This document shows positions 9,275-18,481 of a DNA stretch of 64,000 nt, piece by piece. Position numbers and translations under genes: made by a program. Each line of letters opens with the position of its first letter. Positions within the stretch are counted from its first letter, which is position 1. The notes beneath the pieces were generated by a model. It was not told the DNA's origin, ran no database searches, and saw only the letters and a program-made list of their open reading frames with translations. The stretch lies in contig NZ_BEXF01000009.1 in NCBI RefSeq assembly GCF_002897295.1, forward strand, positions 207,880-271,879. Direction: 5' to 3'. The DNA comes from Brevibacillus reuszeri (GTDB taxonomy: Bacteria > Bacillota > Bacilli > Brevibacillales > Brevibacillaceae).

Positions 9275-10614
9275 CAAAAGAAGAAGTACTGGCATTGGTA
9301 GAGAGAGAGCAAATTGAATTTATTCGGATCGAATTTCTTGACTACGCCGGAGTCACAAGAGGTAGGACCGTTCGCCCAGCCCAACTCGCAAGTGCAATGG
9401 AGAAAGGGGTCAATTTCAGTACAGCGATCATGAGTTTTGACTGCTTTGACGAGTACATCCCCAATCCGACGTACGGAGCAAATGATGGAGATTTTTTTGC
9501 CATACCAGATCCTAAGACATTTGCTATCCTTCCGTACCGGAAAAATACAGCACGGATGTTGTGTGACCTCGTCGATGCTAATGGAGATCCTTGGGCTGGG
9601 TGCCCGCGAAATGCATTGAAGCGGCTTTTGTCAGAGGTAGAGTCCAAGCTTGGCGGGAAGATGTACATGGCATTTGAACAGGAGGCGTATCTGCTCAAGG
9701 AAGTAGATGAAAAGATCCAGCCAGCCGACAACAGCCATTGTTTCTCTACCGTAGGTGTAGACGTCCAGGAGGAATTTGTCCAGGATTTTGTTCTCTCGTT
9801 AGAAAAGATGGGCGTGGAAACCGAGCAAATCTCCAGTGAATACGGCCCGGGACAATTGGAAATCAACTTGAAATACACACCAGCACTGAAGGCAACTGAC
9901 AATCAGGTAACGTTCATGCACCTGTTTAAACAAATCGCAAAAGACAAGGGAATGATCGGCACGTTGATGCCAAAGCCCTTCCAGCACCTGGCCGGAAGTG
10001 GTTTGCATGTGCATATTAGTCTCTTTGACGAAGCTGGGGAAAATCTCTTTGAAGATACTTCGGATCAGCGGGGACTCGATATGTCGGAGAAAGCGTACCA
10101 TTTTATCGGCGGGCTTCTCAAGCATGCTTCATCATTGATTGCGATCGGTGCGCCGAGCGTCAATTCCTACAAACGTATGCAGCCGGGTACATGGGCTCCA
10201 GCTCACATTTGCTACGGCTCAGGCAATCGTTCCGTACTCGTGCGCATTCCCGAAAAGCGCAGAGCGAGGCGTTTCGAGTTTCGTGGAGCAGACGGCACTT
10301 GTAATCCGTATCTGTTGGCTGCCTGCTTAGTGGCAGCGGGATTGCATGGCATCCAAAGTCGAATGGAGCCAGGAGAGCCAGCCACTACCGATGTGAGTAA
10401 AATGAGCAACGCCGAGTTAAAGGAGAGAGGAATCGGCTGGGTGCCGCGTTCTCTCCCGGAAGCAATCAGTCATTTGTCTGAGGATACGATCTTGGCAGAA
10501 ACGATCGGCCGTTCGATTTGGGAGGAGTTCATCAACATCAAGCGGACAGAGTCAGATAAATTTAATCGCTATGTGAGTGACTGGGAGAGAAAACTATTCT
10601 CGAATCTGTTCTAG
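9268..10614 (+). CDS. Glutamine-synthetase-family ligase (gamma-glutamyl-amine synthetase-like)
   Basis: The 448-residue product has GS catalytic-domain motifs: MAFEQEAYLL, EYGPGQLEINLKY, AGSGLHVHISLFD, NSYKRMQPGTWAPAH and RFEFRGADGTCNPYLL. The N-terminal segment lacks the DGSS-type ammonium-site motif of true glutamine synthetase; the equivalent area reads STAIMSFDCFDEY. Homologues with this difference ligate glutamate to amines such as putrescine or isopropylamine rather than ammonia. The catabolic sigma-54 operon fits a gamma-glutamylation pathway for an amine. It is the last gene of the operon. The reaction is inferred from family and context, not shown. Confidence 0.87.
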   Translation: MLTKEEVLALVEREQIEFIRIEFLDYAGVTRGRTVRPAQLASAMEKGVNFSTAIMSFDCFDEYIPNPTYGANDGDFFAIPDPKTFAILPYRKNTARMLCDLVDANGDPWAGCPRNALKRLLSEVESKLGGKMYMAFEQEAYLLKEVDEKIQPADNSHCFSTVGVDVQEEFVQDFVLSLEKMGVETEQISSEYGPGQLEINLKYTPALKATDNQVTFMHLFKQIAKDKGMIGTLMPKPFQHLAGSGLHVHISLFDEAGENLFEDTSDQRGLDMSEKAYHFIGGLLKHASSLIAIGAPSVNSYKRMQPGTWAPAHICYGSGNRSVLVRIPEKRRARRFEFRGADGTCNPYLLAACLVAAGLHGIQSRMEPGEPATTDVSKMSNAELKERGIGWVPRSLPEAISHLSEDTILAETIGRSIWEEFINIKRTESDKFNRYVSDWERKLFSNLF

Positions 10615-10783
10615 CTGTCTGTACATGGTATCTTCAGCCAGATGAAAAGGGTCGATCCTTTGTAAATCAGAAAGAATAAATCGAAAAGTCTAGCAGTATG
10701 ATGGAAGTGGGGAAACGTGAAGTTCTTCTCTATGATGGAGAGGCCAGGAGGAAGGGCATCTACTTTGTCAGGAGGGAACGAAA

Positions 10784-10858
10784 ATGAGAATGAATATGGA
10801 TATTCTCATCCAGTTACTCATGCTCATTGTGATGATCATCGAACTGGCAACCAGATAG
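10784..10858 (+). CDS. 24-residue hydrophobic peptide, possible type I toxin
   Basis: An unusually strong site (AGGAGGGAACGAAA) precedes an ATG that opens a 24-codon frame. The product is a short charged head, then DILIQLLMLIVMIIELATR, a single membrane-spanning segment ending in a basic residue. A strong terminator follows 21 bases after the stop. Small hydrophobic peptides with strong Shine-Dalgarno sequences and immediate terminators are typical of type I toxin mRNAs in Gram-positive bacteria. A preceding 28-codon frame (10701-10787) overlaps its start codon as ATGA and could couple translation. No antisense promoter was confirmed, so the toxin role is inference. Confidence 0.5.
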   Translation: MRMNMDILIQLLMLIVMIIELATR

Positions 10859-10879
10859 GGAGACCTTCATACCACAGCG

Positions 10880-10918
10880 AAGCGAGGACCACCATAGGTG
10901 GAACCTCGCTTTTGCTGT
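10880..10918 (+). terminator. Strong terminator after the small hydrophobic peptide
   Basis: The stem AAGCGAGG-CCACC pairs with GGTGG-CCTCGCTT (10880-10893 with 10897-10911), has an ATA loop and is followed by TTTGCTGTTTT. Confidence 0.85.
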
Positions 10919-11085
10919 TTTCGGGCAGCGCGACCATGATTGTCCGAGGGAAAGCTAGCTATACACCTGCAGATATAGTGACTGTCAGCAAAGAGAAGGA
11001 GCGGTGTTCTGCTTTTCACGTCGCGGAAGAGCAAATGCCCATTTTCTAAGAAAATTAACGGCTTGATAGGGAAAGGGAACAGAGA

Positions 11086-11119
11086 AGAGAGCGGACCATT
11101 GCGTCTCGCTCTCTTTTTT
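11086..11119 (+). terminator. Intrinsic terminator in the gap after the first sigma-54 operon
   Basis: AGAGAGCG (11086-11093) pairs perfectly with CGCTCTCT (11107-11114) and a run of T follows. I see no convincing gene directly before it apart from the peptide at 10784. It may end a small untranslated RNA. Confidence 0.75.
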
Positions 11120-11453
11120 GTGCGGGAGAGTTAGATGCAGTAATAAAAGAAAATCAATAAAATTGTTTGTTGTTCCATTCGTGTATTGAATCAGGATGTC
11201 GAAACAGTCTTGAACATATTCAGATACATTTTTTTCGAAAATGGTGGAGATCGACGCCAGGTTCAGATGGCACTTAGATTATCGCTTCGAAATTGATTCA
11301 CTTTTGTCGTCAATCGCGCTGAAAAACTGATCAAAAGTGCTGCAAAATCGAATCGAGCGAACCAATATTGAAGCGAAAGGAGATAACCGGTCGGAAAAAC
11401 AAGCAGTTCCAGGTGTTGTTTTCGGAATATTCGATCGAAAAACATTCTTTCTA
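11120..11453. other. Non-coding stretch upstream of second sigma-54 promoter; candidate enhancer region
   Basis: I see no gene here. An 8-bp inverted repeat, CACTTTTG at 11299-11306 and CAAAAGTG at 11332-11339, lies about 120-155 bases before the sigma-54 promoter, which is a usual distance for an enhancer-binding-protein site. The assignment is inference. Confidence 0.35.
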
Positions 11454-11470
11454 TCGGCACGCAAATTGCT
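11454..11470 (+). promoter_or_regulatory. Sigma-54 promoter of the symporter-amidohydrolase operon
   Basis: TCGGCACGCAAATTGCT keeps the invariant GG and GC ten bases apart and differs from TGGCAC-N5-TTGCT only at the first T. It lies about 100 bases before the first gene of the operon. The sigma-54 activator encoded at 14964-16376 faces this operon and is its likely partner. Confidence 0.8.
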
Positions 11471-11568
11471 AAATAGACTGACGAACAGCTGAAACATTCA
11501 GACAATATTCCATTGAAAAGGAGGAGAAACAGCTGATTCGTGATTATTACCAACAAAGGAGGATTGCT

Positions 11569-11769
11569 ATGAAGCTCATTCACATTCTTGGCGCGCTGCC
11601 GTTTATTGGCATGCTAGGCTTGCTGCCGCTGATAAATCAGGTTACGCCATTCGTGTTAGGGATGCCATTCATTCTGTTCTGGATTGTGCTGTGGGTCGTT
11701 CTAACATCCGCCATTTTGGCATTAATTTTTTGCATTGATCCAGCGAATCGGGAGGGTGACCAGTCATGA
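11569..11769 (+). CDS. Small DUF3311-type membrane protein, symporter partner
   Basis: This 66-residue protein has two hydrophobic helices and the DUF3311-like LPFIGMLGLLPLINQ and PFILFWIVLWVVLTS. Proteins of this family are typically encoded directly before SSS-family symporters, as here, where the stop overlaps the next start (ATGA). The function is presumed to be an accessory subunit or assembly partner. AAAGGAGGATTGCT gives a strong ribosome binding site. Confidence 0.82.
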   Translation: MKLIHILGALPFIGMLGLLPLINQVTPFVLGMPFILFWIVLWVVLTSAILALIFCIDPANREGDQS

Positions 11770-13247
11770 ATGCAGCCCTACTTATGATCTTTGGATTTTT
11801 GCTCTTGTCGATATTTTTGGGGATTCGGGCAAAAAAGGGCAAGAAAATGGATTTGGAGCAATGGACAGTTGGCGGTAGGGGGTTCGGCGCCTTGTTCGTC
11901 TTCCTTCTCATGGCCGGGGAGATTTATACAACTTTCACATTTCTCGGCGGAAGTGCGTGGGCCTACGGGAAAGGAGGACCTGCTTACTATATCCTTGCTT
12001 ACATTTCATTGTCATGTGTTCTCGGGTACTGGTTGCTGCCTGCCATTTGGCGGTATGCAAACAAACACAAGCTGATGTCCCTTTCCGATTTTTATGAAAA
12101 GAAATACGACAGTCCTTTATTTGGGGTGCTCGTAGCGATTGTTGGCATCATTTCGATTATTCCATACCTTGTCCTTCAATTAAAAGGGTTAGGGATCATC
12201 GTTTCACAAGCTTCGTATGGCTCCATTTCACCGACCCTCGCCATCTGGATCGGAGCCATAGCCGTTACTGTTTATGTGATGGTGTCCGGCTTACACGGCT
12301 CAGCATGGACGGCCGTTATCAAAGATATCATGATTTTTGGCATCGTTGTCTTTTTAGGATTCTACATTCCCTTTCATTACTACGGTGGCATTTCGTCGAT
12401 GTTTTCAAGCATCGCGGAAGCATCACCCGGATTTTTGGCAATACCGGAAAAAGGGCTTAGCATTTCGTGGTTTATCTCAACCGTCCTGCTGACCGTTCTC
12501 GGCTTCTATATGTGGCCGCATGGATTTGGTGGCATTTTTGCCGCGAAAAGTGAACGCGCGCTCCGTAAAAATACCATAATCAGTCCATTGTATACGCTCA
12601 TGCTCTTGTTCGTGTTTTTTGTCGGGTTTGCGGCTATAGGCCAGGTGCCTGGCTTGAAAGGGCCTGATGCGGATCTGGCTTTATTGAAAATTTCCATTCA
12701 AACGTTTGAGCCATGGTTTGTTGGGTTGATCGGAGCTGCAGGGCTGCTAACCGCATTGGTTCCTGGCTCCATGCTTCTGTTATCGGGTGCAACGCTTCTG
12801 GCAAAGAACGTCTATAAAACATTCGTTCCGCAAGCCTCAGATGTACAAGTCATGAAATTGGCGCGATATTTGGTCCCTGTTATAACGCTGACTTCCGTCT
12901 TTTTTACGTTAAATGGCGGCAATACCATCGTAACGCTGCTCTTGATGGCATACAGTTTTGTGACGCAATTGTTTCCAGCACTGATTTTTAGCTTGACCAA
13001 GAATCGTTTTATCACAAAACAGGGGGGAGCGGCCGGAATCATTGTCGGTGTGAGCATCGTTGCGTATACCACGATTACAAAAATGACGATCAGTTCTCTA
13101 TTCACATTTTTTCCACAATGGGTGCTGGATTTGAATGTGGGGATCATCGCGCTTATCGCCAACGTGCTCGTCACCATTGTTGTCAGCATGTTGACCAAAG
13201 GGCTCAGGCATCAACTACCATCCCATGAATATGCAAAGGCAAGGTAG
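11766..13247 (+). CDS. SSS-family sodium:solute symporter
   Basis: The 493-residue product has about 13 hydrophobic helices and the solute:sodium symporter layout: the N-terminal WTVGGRGFGALFVFLLMAGE core helix, the SDFYEKKY loop, and VPGSMLLLSGATLLAKNVYK late in the protein. It should import an organic acid, amino acid derivative or pantothenate-like solute with sodium. It is coupled to the DUF3311 gene before it and precedes an amidohydrolase, so the solute may be that enzyme's substrate (inference). The operon is under sigma-54 control. Confidence 0.9.
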   Translation: MNAALLMIFGFLLLSIFLGIRAKKGKKMDLEQWTVGGRGFGALFVFLLMAGEIYTTFTFLGGSAWAYGKGGPAYYILAYISLSCVLGYWLLPAIWRYANKHKLMSLSDFYEKKYDSPLFGVLVAIVGIISIIPYLVLQLKGLGIIVSQASYGSISPTLAIWIGAIAVTVYVMVSGLHGSAWTAVIKDIMIFGIVVFLGFYIPFHYYGGISSMFSSIAEASPGFLAIPEKGLSISWFISTVLLTVLGFYMWPHGFGGIFAAKSERALRKNTIISPLYTLMLLFVFFVGFAAIGQVPGLKGPDADLALLKISIQTFEPWFVGLIGAAGLLTALVPGSMLLLSGATLLAKNVYKTFVPQASDVQVMKLARYLVPVITLTSVFFTLNGGNTIVTLLLMAYSFVTQLFPALIFSLTKNRFITKQGGAAGIIVGVSIVAYTTITKMTISSLFTFFPQWVLDLNVGIIALIANVLVTIVVSMLTKGLRHQLPSHEYAKAR

Positions 13248-13273
13248 TGTAAAAAATTCAATGAGGTGATCAA

Positions 13274-14899
13274 ATGTTTGCAGATCTGGTTTTTGTCAAT
13301 GGGCAAGTGATTACAGTTGATGAAAAAAATCGTATCGCCGAGGCGGTAGCAGTTAAAGAAAGTCGTATCGTCGCGGTCGGCACAAATCAAGAGATTGATA
13401 GCTGGATTGGGAAACAGACCCAAAAAATCGACTTGCATGGTAATAGCTTGTTGCCAGGATTTATCGATTCCCATCTGCATCTTACCTCGTATGGAACCGT
13501 CAAGCTCGGCGTGGATTGCAAAGCGCCCCATATCAAAACGCTGCAGCACCTGTTTGCCGAATTAAAGGCGCTTGCTGAGCATACCCCGAAAGGAGAATGG
13601 CTGCGTGCGTCAGGGTTCAACGAGACGAAAATAGAAGAACAACGGTATCCCTCCCGCTGGGAATTGGATGCGATCTCCACCGAGCATCCAATTCAGATCA
13701 CACGTACATGCTCTCATATTTCAGTCGTAAACAGCAATGCGCTGGAATTAGGGACAATCACAGAGGAAACACCTGATCCAGATGGAGGAAGAATCGATCG
13801 TGATGAGGAAGGGATTCCGACAGGGTTGCTCATTGAAACCGCTCACTCACGCTTGATGCAATTAGCGGTTTATACAGAGGACGAGATTCGACAAGCAATG
13901 GTGATGGCATCCGCTGATTTTATTGCGGCTGGTATTACGAGTATACATGATGCGGGAGGATTCGGCCCAGAAAATCTGCGCATGCTCCAGCAGGCTGTCA
14001 ATGCGGATGACATTAAAGTGAGAGTGTATGCCATGATCGGCGCCTTAAATCGCTCCGAGGATTTTGTCGAGAAAATGGTTCAGGCAGGCGTCATTACAGG
14101 ATTGGGAGATGAACGTTTTCGGATCGGGCCAGCGAAAATCTTTACCGATGGCAGCAGCAGCGGTCCTACGATTGCGACGAGAGAACCTTACGCAAGCGAT
14201 CCTGACAACTATGGAATCCTGTATTTCACCCAAGAAAAAATAAATGAGATTCTTGGGGAGGCTCATAAGAAAGGGTTCCAGATTACCGCCCATGCGCAAG
14301 GAGATCGAGCGATTGAAATGGTGTTAAACTGCATAGAGGAATCGTTGGAAAAATATCCGCGTAACGACCACCGCCATCGCATTGAACATGCAGGTATTAC
14401 CACGCCAGATTTGCTGGAACGGATGAAAAAGCTTAAGGTTGTGCCTATTCCGAATCCACCGTTCTTTTACGAATTTGGAGATGGCTACGTGAAAAACTAC
14501 GGAGAGCGCGTAAATCACATGTATCCAGTGCGTGATTTTATCGACAACGGAATCATTGCGGCGGGAAGCTCAGATTGTCCTGTCACGCATTACAATCCAC
14601 TGCTCGGCATTCATGTTGCTGTGAATCGAATGAGCGGCTCAGGTCAAGCGGTCGGAGCTAATCAGCGGATTACCGTCATGGAAGCCATCAAGCTGTACAC
14701 CTGGAACGGAGCCTATGCAAGCTTTGAAGAAAACATCAAGGGTAGTATCGAGGTCGGGAAGCTGGCTGACCTCGTTGTGTTAAGCGAACGGATACTCGAA
14801 ACTGCGAAAGATCGCATAAAAGAGATTCAGGTGGATATGACGGTAATTGGCGGTAAGCTGGAGTATGTAAGAGATGCGGATGCGGTAACTTACTGTTAG
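13274..14899 (+). CDS. YtcJ-like metal-dependent amidohydrolase (amidohydrolase 3 family)
   Basis: The 541-residue product has the composite-domain start (ADLVFVNGQVITVDEKNRI), the metal motif LPGFIDSHLHLTSYG, then HAQGDRAIEMV, HRIEHAG and SSDCPVTHYNPLLG. The last carries the distal Asp seen in YtcJ/NfdA-type enzymes. It should be a cytoplasmic deacylase or amidase with unknown substrate. It starts 26 bases after the symporter stop, behind AATGAGGTGATCAA, and ends at a symmetric terminator. Confidence 0.88.
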   Translation: MFADLVFVNGQVITVDEKNRIAEAVAVKESRIVAVGTNQEIDSWIGKQTQKIDLHGNSLLPGFIDSHLHLTSYGTVKLGVDCKAPHIKTLQHLFAELKALAEHTPKGEWLRASGFNETKIEEQRYPSRWELDAISTEHPIQITRTCSHISVVNSNALELGTITEETPDPDGGRIDRDEEGIPTGLLIETAHSRLMQLAVYTEDEIRQAMVMASADFIAAGITSIHDAGGFGPENLRMLQQAVNADDIKVRVYAMIGALNRSEDFVEKMVQAGVITGLGDERFRIGPAKIFTDGSSSGPTIATREPYASDPDNYGILYFTQEKINEILGEAHKKGFQITAHAQGDRAIEMVLNCIEESLEKYPRNDHRHRIEHAGITTPDLLERMKKLKVVPIPNPPFFYEFGDGYVKNYGERVNHMYPVRDFIDNGIIAAGSSDCPVTHYNPLLGIHVAVNRMSGSGQAVGANQRITVMEAIKLYTWNGAYASFEENIKGSIEVGKLADLVVLSERILETAKDRIKEIQVDMTVIGGKLEYVRDADAVTYC

Positions 14900-14906
14900 A
14901 AATAAA

Positions 14907-14951
14907 CAGGTCACGCGAGGAGGATTCCCCTTGCACGTGACCTGCTTTTTT
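14907..14951. terminator. Bidirectional terminator between convergent units
   Basis: CAGGTCACG (14907-14915) pairs perfectly with CGTGACCTG (14936-14944), followed by a seven-T run. The strand opposite has AAATAAA ahead of it, so it can serve both the amidohydrolase and the minus-strand regulator. Confidence 0.88.
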
Positions 14952-14963
14952 TCGTCATAAACT

Positions 14964-16376
14964 TTATACGTCCAAATTGTATTTGGCCAGTCTTCTGATA
15001 AGTGAAGATTGGGTAATACCGAGAGCTTTCGCGGTCTTTCGCGTCGTTTTGTGCTCTTGATATGATTGAATGATTATCTTCTTCTCAATATCATGCAGGG
15101 TCTGTTTTAAGCATGCGGTTTGCGAGACAGAGAAGCTGTGAGCTTCCTTCTCTGCTTGTTCAAGGTAGCGCTTAGGTAGATCGGGGAGCGTGATTTCGTC
15201 TTGCTTGGACATGATGACGAGCTGTTCCAATACATTTTCCAGCTCTCGAATGTTCCCTGGCCAACGATATTGCTGTAGAGCATGAATCGCTTCATTGGTT
15301 AGCTTTCGATTCCGATTATATTTGCTATTGAATTTCTGTAAATAAAAACAAAGCAGCGGAAAGATATCGTCCTGACGCTCGCGTAAAGGTGGGATTTGGA
15401 TCGGTAGCACATTCAGCCGATAAAACAAATCCGCACGAAACTTCCCTTGCTCCACGAGCATTTCCAGATCTTGATTGGTTGCAGCGATGATGCGGACATT
15501 TGCTTTCACAGTCTCGGAAGAACCAATAGGCAAATAGGTTTTATTCTGCAGAAGTTGTAACAGCTTTGACTGAAGGGGGAGGGGCAGTTCGCTAACTTCA
15601 TCTAAAAATAGCGTTCCTTTTTCAGCCATTTTCACCAAGCCTAACTTGCCATTGTTATTTGCGCCCGTAAACGCTCCTTTTTGATAACCGAATAACTCAG
15701 ATTCCAGCAGCGCTTCGGGGATCGCTGCGCAATTAATATGGATGAATGGATGACCTTGACGTTCACTCAGCTGATGAATGTGCTCAGCGACAACATTCTT
15801 GCCGACTCCTGTTTCTCCAGCAATCAGGACGGTTGTCTCCACATCAGAAACTTTCTCAATGAATTCCGTCAACGTGTCAAACGCTTTGCTTTTTCCGATG
15901 AAGGCATGCTCTTCCTTACCGAAATAGCTTTGCTTTACATTTGCTCGCCTCAATTCCCGAATGTAGCGCTCCAAAAGAAGCCGTATTTCATCGACTTCGG
16001 CTGGTGAACCCTCCAGCAGGACTTTGTTAAAATCTGGTCCGTGCGCGATCACATACTGCGGTTCATTTTTTTGATTATAGAGAATATGAGCTGAAACCAT
16101 ATATTTTTTCCCGTTTTGCATGCGCTGGACCAATGTGCTCTTTTTCTTCTGTTCAAGCGCTGTCCGAATAACGGAAGGGGAGAACATCCCATTTTGTTCT
16201 TGCTGAGACACGTTTATACCAATCAGATCTTCCCGTTTTATTCCTATCATTTTTTCAACAGTTCTATTGATCCATAACGTATTGCCTTTATGATCGGCGA
16301 TATGTACGCCACTATCAATCGTATCCAGGATTTGTAGAAAGTAGTCGGATTCCAATTCGAAATGGTGTGTATCCAA
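14964..16376 (-). CDS. Sigma-54-dependent PAS-AAA-HTH regulator
   Basis: The 470-residue product has one PAS domain (about residues 12-115), a AAA+ domain with GETGVGKN (187-194), the canonical sigma-54 loop GAFTGA (234-239) and LFLDEVSELPL, and a C-terminal helix-turn-helix (TRKTAKALGITQSSLIRRL). It should sense a small ligand through PAS and activate sigma-54 polymerase. It is convergent with the 11.57-14.90 kb operon, whose promoter is of the sigma-54 type, and is the likely local activator. Confidence 0.92.
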   Translation of the reverse strand: MDTHHFELESDYFLQILDTIDSGVHIADHKGNTLWINRTVEKMIGIKREDLIGINVSQQEQNGMFSPSVIRTALEQKKKSTLVQRMQNGKKYMVSAHILYNQKNEPQYVIAHGPDFNKVLLEGSPAEVDEIRLLLERYIRELRRANVKQSYFGKEEHAFIGKSKAFDTLTEFIEKVSDVETTVLIAGETGVGKNVVAEHIHQLSERQGHPFIHINCAAIPEALLESELFGYQKGAFTGANNNGKLGLVKMAEKGTLFLDEVSELPLPLQSKLLQLLQNKTYLPIGSSETVKANVRIIAATNQDLEMLVEQGKFRADLFYRLNVLPIQIPPLRERQDDIFPLLCFYLQKFNSKYNRNRKLTNEAIHALQQYRWPGNIRELENVLEQLVIMSKQDEITLPDLPKRYLEQAEKEAHSFSVSQTACLKQTLHDIEKKIIIQSYQEHKTTRKTAKALGITQSSLIRRLAKYNLDV

Positions 16377-16649
16377 AAGAAAACCTCCTCGATACAGAAA
16401 TAGAAAGAGTCATATTTTTTTGAATCTTTAATCAGTATAGCATAGTGAAATTGATTGGACCTCTCTAAGGAACGGTTGTATTTGCTGGGCCCCGAACTCG
16501 AAATTTGCAATCACCGCATTTGGACAGTGGTGACATTCACATTTGTGATAAGATAAGAAAAAATATAAGACGTTATACTTAAAGAAGTGACGGCGAGTGA
16601 AAAGCAATCTTTTTTCTGCTTGAGCTTCTTTTAAACTAGAGGTGGCATC

Positions 16650-17216
16650 ATGTTAAAGCGGTTATTTGTTTCAGGATATAAAGCTCACGAGCTTGGTATC
16701 TTTAATGAAAAAAATCCGGGATTAGCCATTATTAAGACAGCACTGAAGCGGGAACTCGTAAGATTTCTCGAGGAAGAATTGGAATGGGTTATCATATCAG
16801 GTCAACTCGGGGTAGAAATGTGGGCAGCCGAAACTGTTCTGGAATTAAAAAAGGAGTATCCACATCTAAAACTGGCGGTAATTACTCCTTTTTTGAATCA
16901 AGAGGAAAAGTGGAAGGAAGAGACCCAGGATTACTACCGAACTATTGTGATGCAAGCCGACTATATTAATAGTGTCTATCAAACACCTTACCAAGGAGTT
17001 TGGCAGCTTGGAGAGAAAGACAAATTCCTGCTAGCTAATTCAGACGGTATCTTGTTAGTTTACGATGAAGAAAATGAAGGTTCCCCGAAGTTTTTAAGTA
17101 AGCTAGCCGCAAAAAAAGCGGAAATCGGCGATTATCAGTTGTTTCGAATTAACGCATATGATTTACAGAACATTGCAGAGGAACAACAGCAAGAATTATA
17201 CAATGACTATTTCTAA
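16650..17216 (+). CDS. ypsA: YpsA-like SLOG-fold protein (DUF1273)
   Basis: The 188-residue protein shows the DUF1273 pattern: LFVSGYKAHELGIF at the N-terminus, WVIISGQLGVEMWAAE (Rossmann-like nucleotide loop) and SDGILLVYDEENEGSPK. In Bacillus and Staphylococcus YpsA is cytoplasmic and linked to cell division; the SLOG fold suggests nucleotide-ligand binding. It is monocistronic, with AGAGGTGGCATC as ribosome binding site and a terminator directly after the stop. Confidence 0.87.
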   Translation: MLKRLFVSGYKAHELGIFNEKNPGLAIIKTALKRELVRFLEEELEWVIISGQLGVEMWAAETVLELKKEYPHLKLAVITPFLNQEEKWKEETQDYYRTIVMQADYINSVYQTPYQGVWQLGEKDKFLLANSDGILLVYDEENEGSPKFLSKLAAKKAEIGDYQLFRINAYDLQNIAEEQQQELYNDYF

Positions 17217-17222
17217 ACAAAG

Positions 17223-17252
17223 AAACCAGCTATGGAAAGCTGGTTTTTATTC
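17223..17252 (+). terminator. Terminator of the ypsA-like gene
   Basis: AAACCAGC (17223-17230) and GCTGGTTT (17239-17246) form a perfect 8-bp stem with an 8-base loop and a T-rich tail. Confidence 0.88.
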
Positions 17253-17287
17253 TTGTATAGTCGCTTAAAATAGAATGATCATATCTT

Positions 17288-18481
17288 TCAAGCGAATTTT
17301 CGTTCAACCATATAGGAAGCGATCCCCAAAAGAAGAGCCAATCCTACGAGTACGGCACCGACCCATGGAAGGGAAGTGATTGCAAGATGAGTAATCACCC
17401 ATCCCCCGATGAAAGCGCCAGCTGCATTTCCTAGATTACCAGCAGAATGACTGGAGGTAGAGGCAAGAGCTGGTGCTTGCTCTGCTAGGCTCATCACCCG
17501 TACTTGCAGCCCGGGAAAGACTGCGAAAGAAGCAGCTCCCCATAGAAAGATGGTCACGACGGCAGCTATTGGACTATATATGGTAAACGTAAAAAGGGTG
17601 AGGATGATACAAACAGCAAAGTATAGACCTAGTATGGAAGGCATCAGCTTCCAATCGGCCAGCTTACCGCCAACGATATTTCCAATGGTCACCCCGCAGC
17701 CGAAGAGGACAAGAATCCATGTCACATGATATTCTGCGAATCCAGTAACTTTTATAAGTAGTGGCGCAATATAAGTAAATACGGTGAATAGCCCTGCGTT
17801 TCCTAGTGCACCGATAAGGAGGTACAGAAGGAGCTTTGGCTTGACAAGAGCGGTGATTTGCCCAATCATGCTCCCCGCTTTTTCTTGACGGGTTTGCGGT
17901 ACGAAAATAAGAATGCCAATCAATGCGATGATTCCCATAATGGCAATAGAACCGAACGAGGATCGCCAGCCCATGTGTTGACCGATAAACGTCCCCAGAG
18001 GAACACCTATAATATTGGCAATCGTCAGACCTGCCATCATTATGGAAACGGCACTCGCACGTTTATGGGGAGGCACAAGATTGGAGGCGACGACAGCACC
18101 TACACCAAAAAATGTCCCATGCGTCAGCGCAGTTAGCATACGTGCCGCCATCAATATAGCGTAGTTTGGAGCAAAAACTGAGATTCCGTTGCCGAGAATA
18201 AAGAGAACCATAAGCAGACATAGTAATCTCTTTTGGGGGATTCGATTAGTAAGGATTGTCATGATAGGCGCACCGACAGCTACCCCAAGAGCATACATGG
18301 TAATCAGTTGGCCTGCAGATGAGATACTGACTTGTAAATCTTCAGCTACATTTGGTAAGAGACCCATTATGACAAATTCAGTCATCCCGATGGAAAAAGA
18401 ACCTAGTGTAAGAGAGAGTAAGGAGATAGAAAACGATTCCTTCTTAGCTTGTTCCTTAGAAGTGAGGTGAGATAGCTCCAT
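17288..18481 (-). CDS. MFS transporter, DHA1 family (AraJ/YdhP-like efflux pump)
   Basis: The protein has about 397 residues and 12 hydrophobic helices. It carries the DHA1 markers FSIGMTEFVIMGLLPNVAED in helix 1, RIPQKRLL in the 2-3 loop, and ALTHGTFFGVGAVVASNL in helix 4. Relatives export sugars, arabinose-like compounds or drugs. I placed the start at 18481, where GAAAGG precedes it; a longer frame to 18541 lacks a site and adds a charged non-family tail. The gene is alone on its strand. Confidence 0.87.
   Translation of the reverse strand: MELSHLTSKEQAKKESFSISLLSLTLGSFSIGMTEFVIMGLLPNVAEDLQVSISSAGQLITMYALGVAVGAPIMTILTNRIPQKRLLCLLMVLFILGNGISVFAPNYAILMAARMLTALTHGTFFGVGAVVASNLVPPHKRASAVSIMMAGLTIANIIGVPLGTFIGQHMGWRSSFGSIAIMGIIALIGILIFVPQTRQEKAGSMIGQITALVKPKLLLYLLIGALGNAGLFTVFTYIAPLLIKVTGFAEYHVTWILVLFGCGVTIGNIVGGKLADWKLMPSILGLYFAVCIILTLFTFTIYSPIAAVVTIFLWGAASFAVFPGLQVRVMSLAEQAPALASTSSHSAGNLGNAAGAFIGGWVITHLAITSLPWVGAVLVGLALLLGIASYMVERKFA

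Noticed and set aside
10717..11049. A 110-residue plus-strand frame
   Set aside because: It runs through the 10880-10911 terminator hairpin, has no family resemblance and overlaps the better-supported small peptide in another frame.
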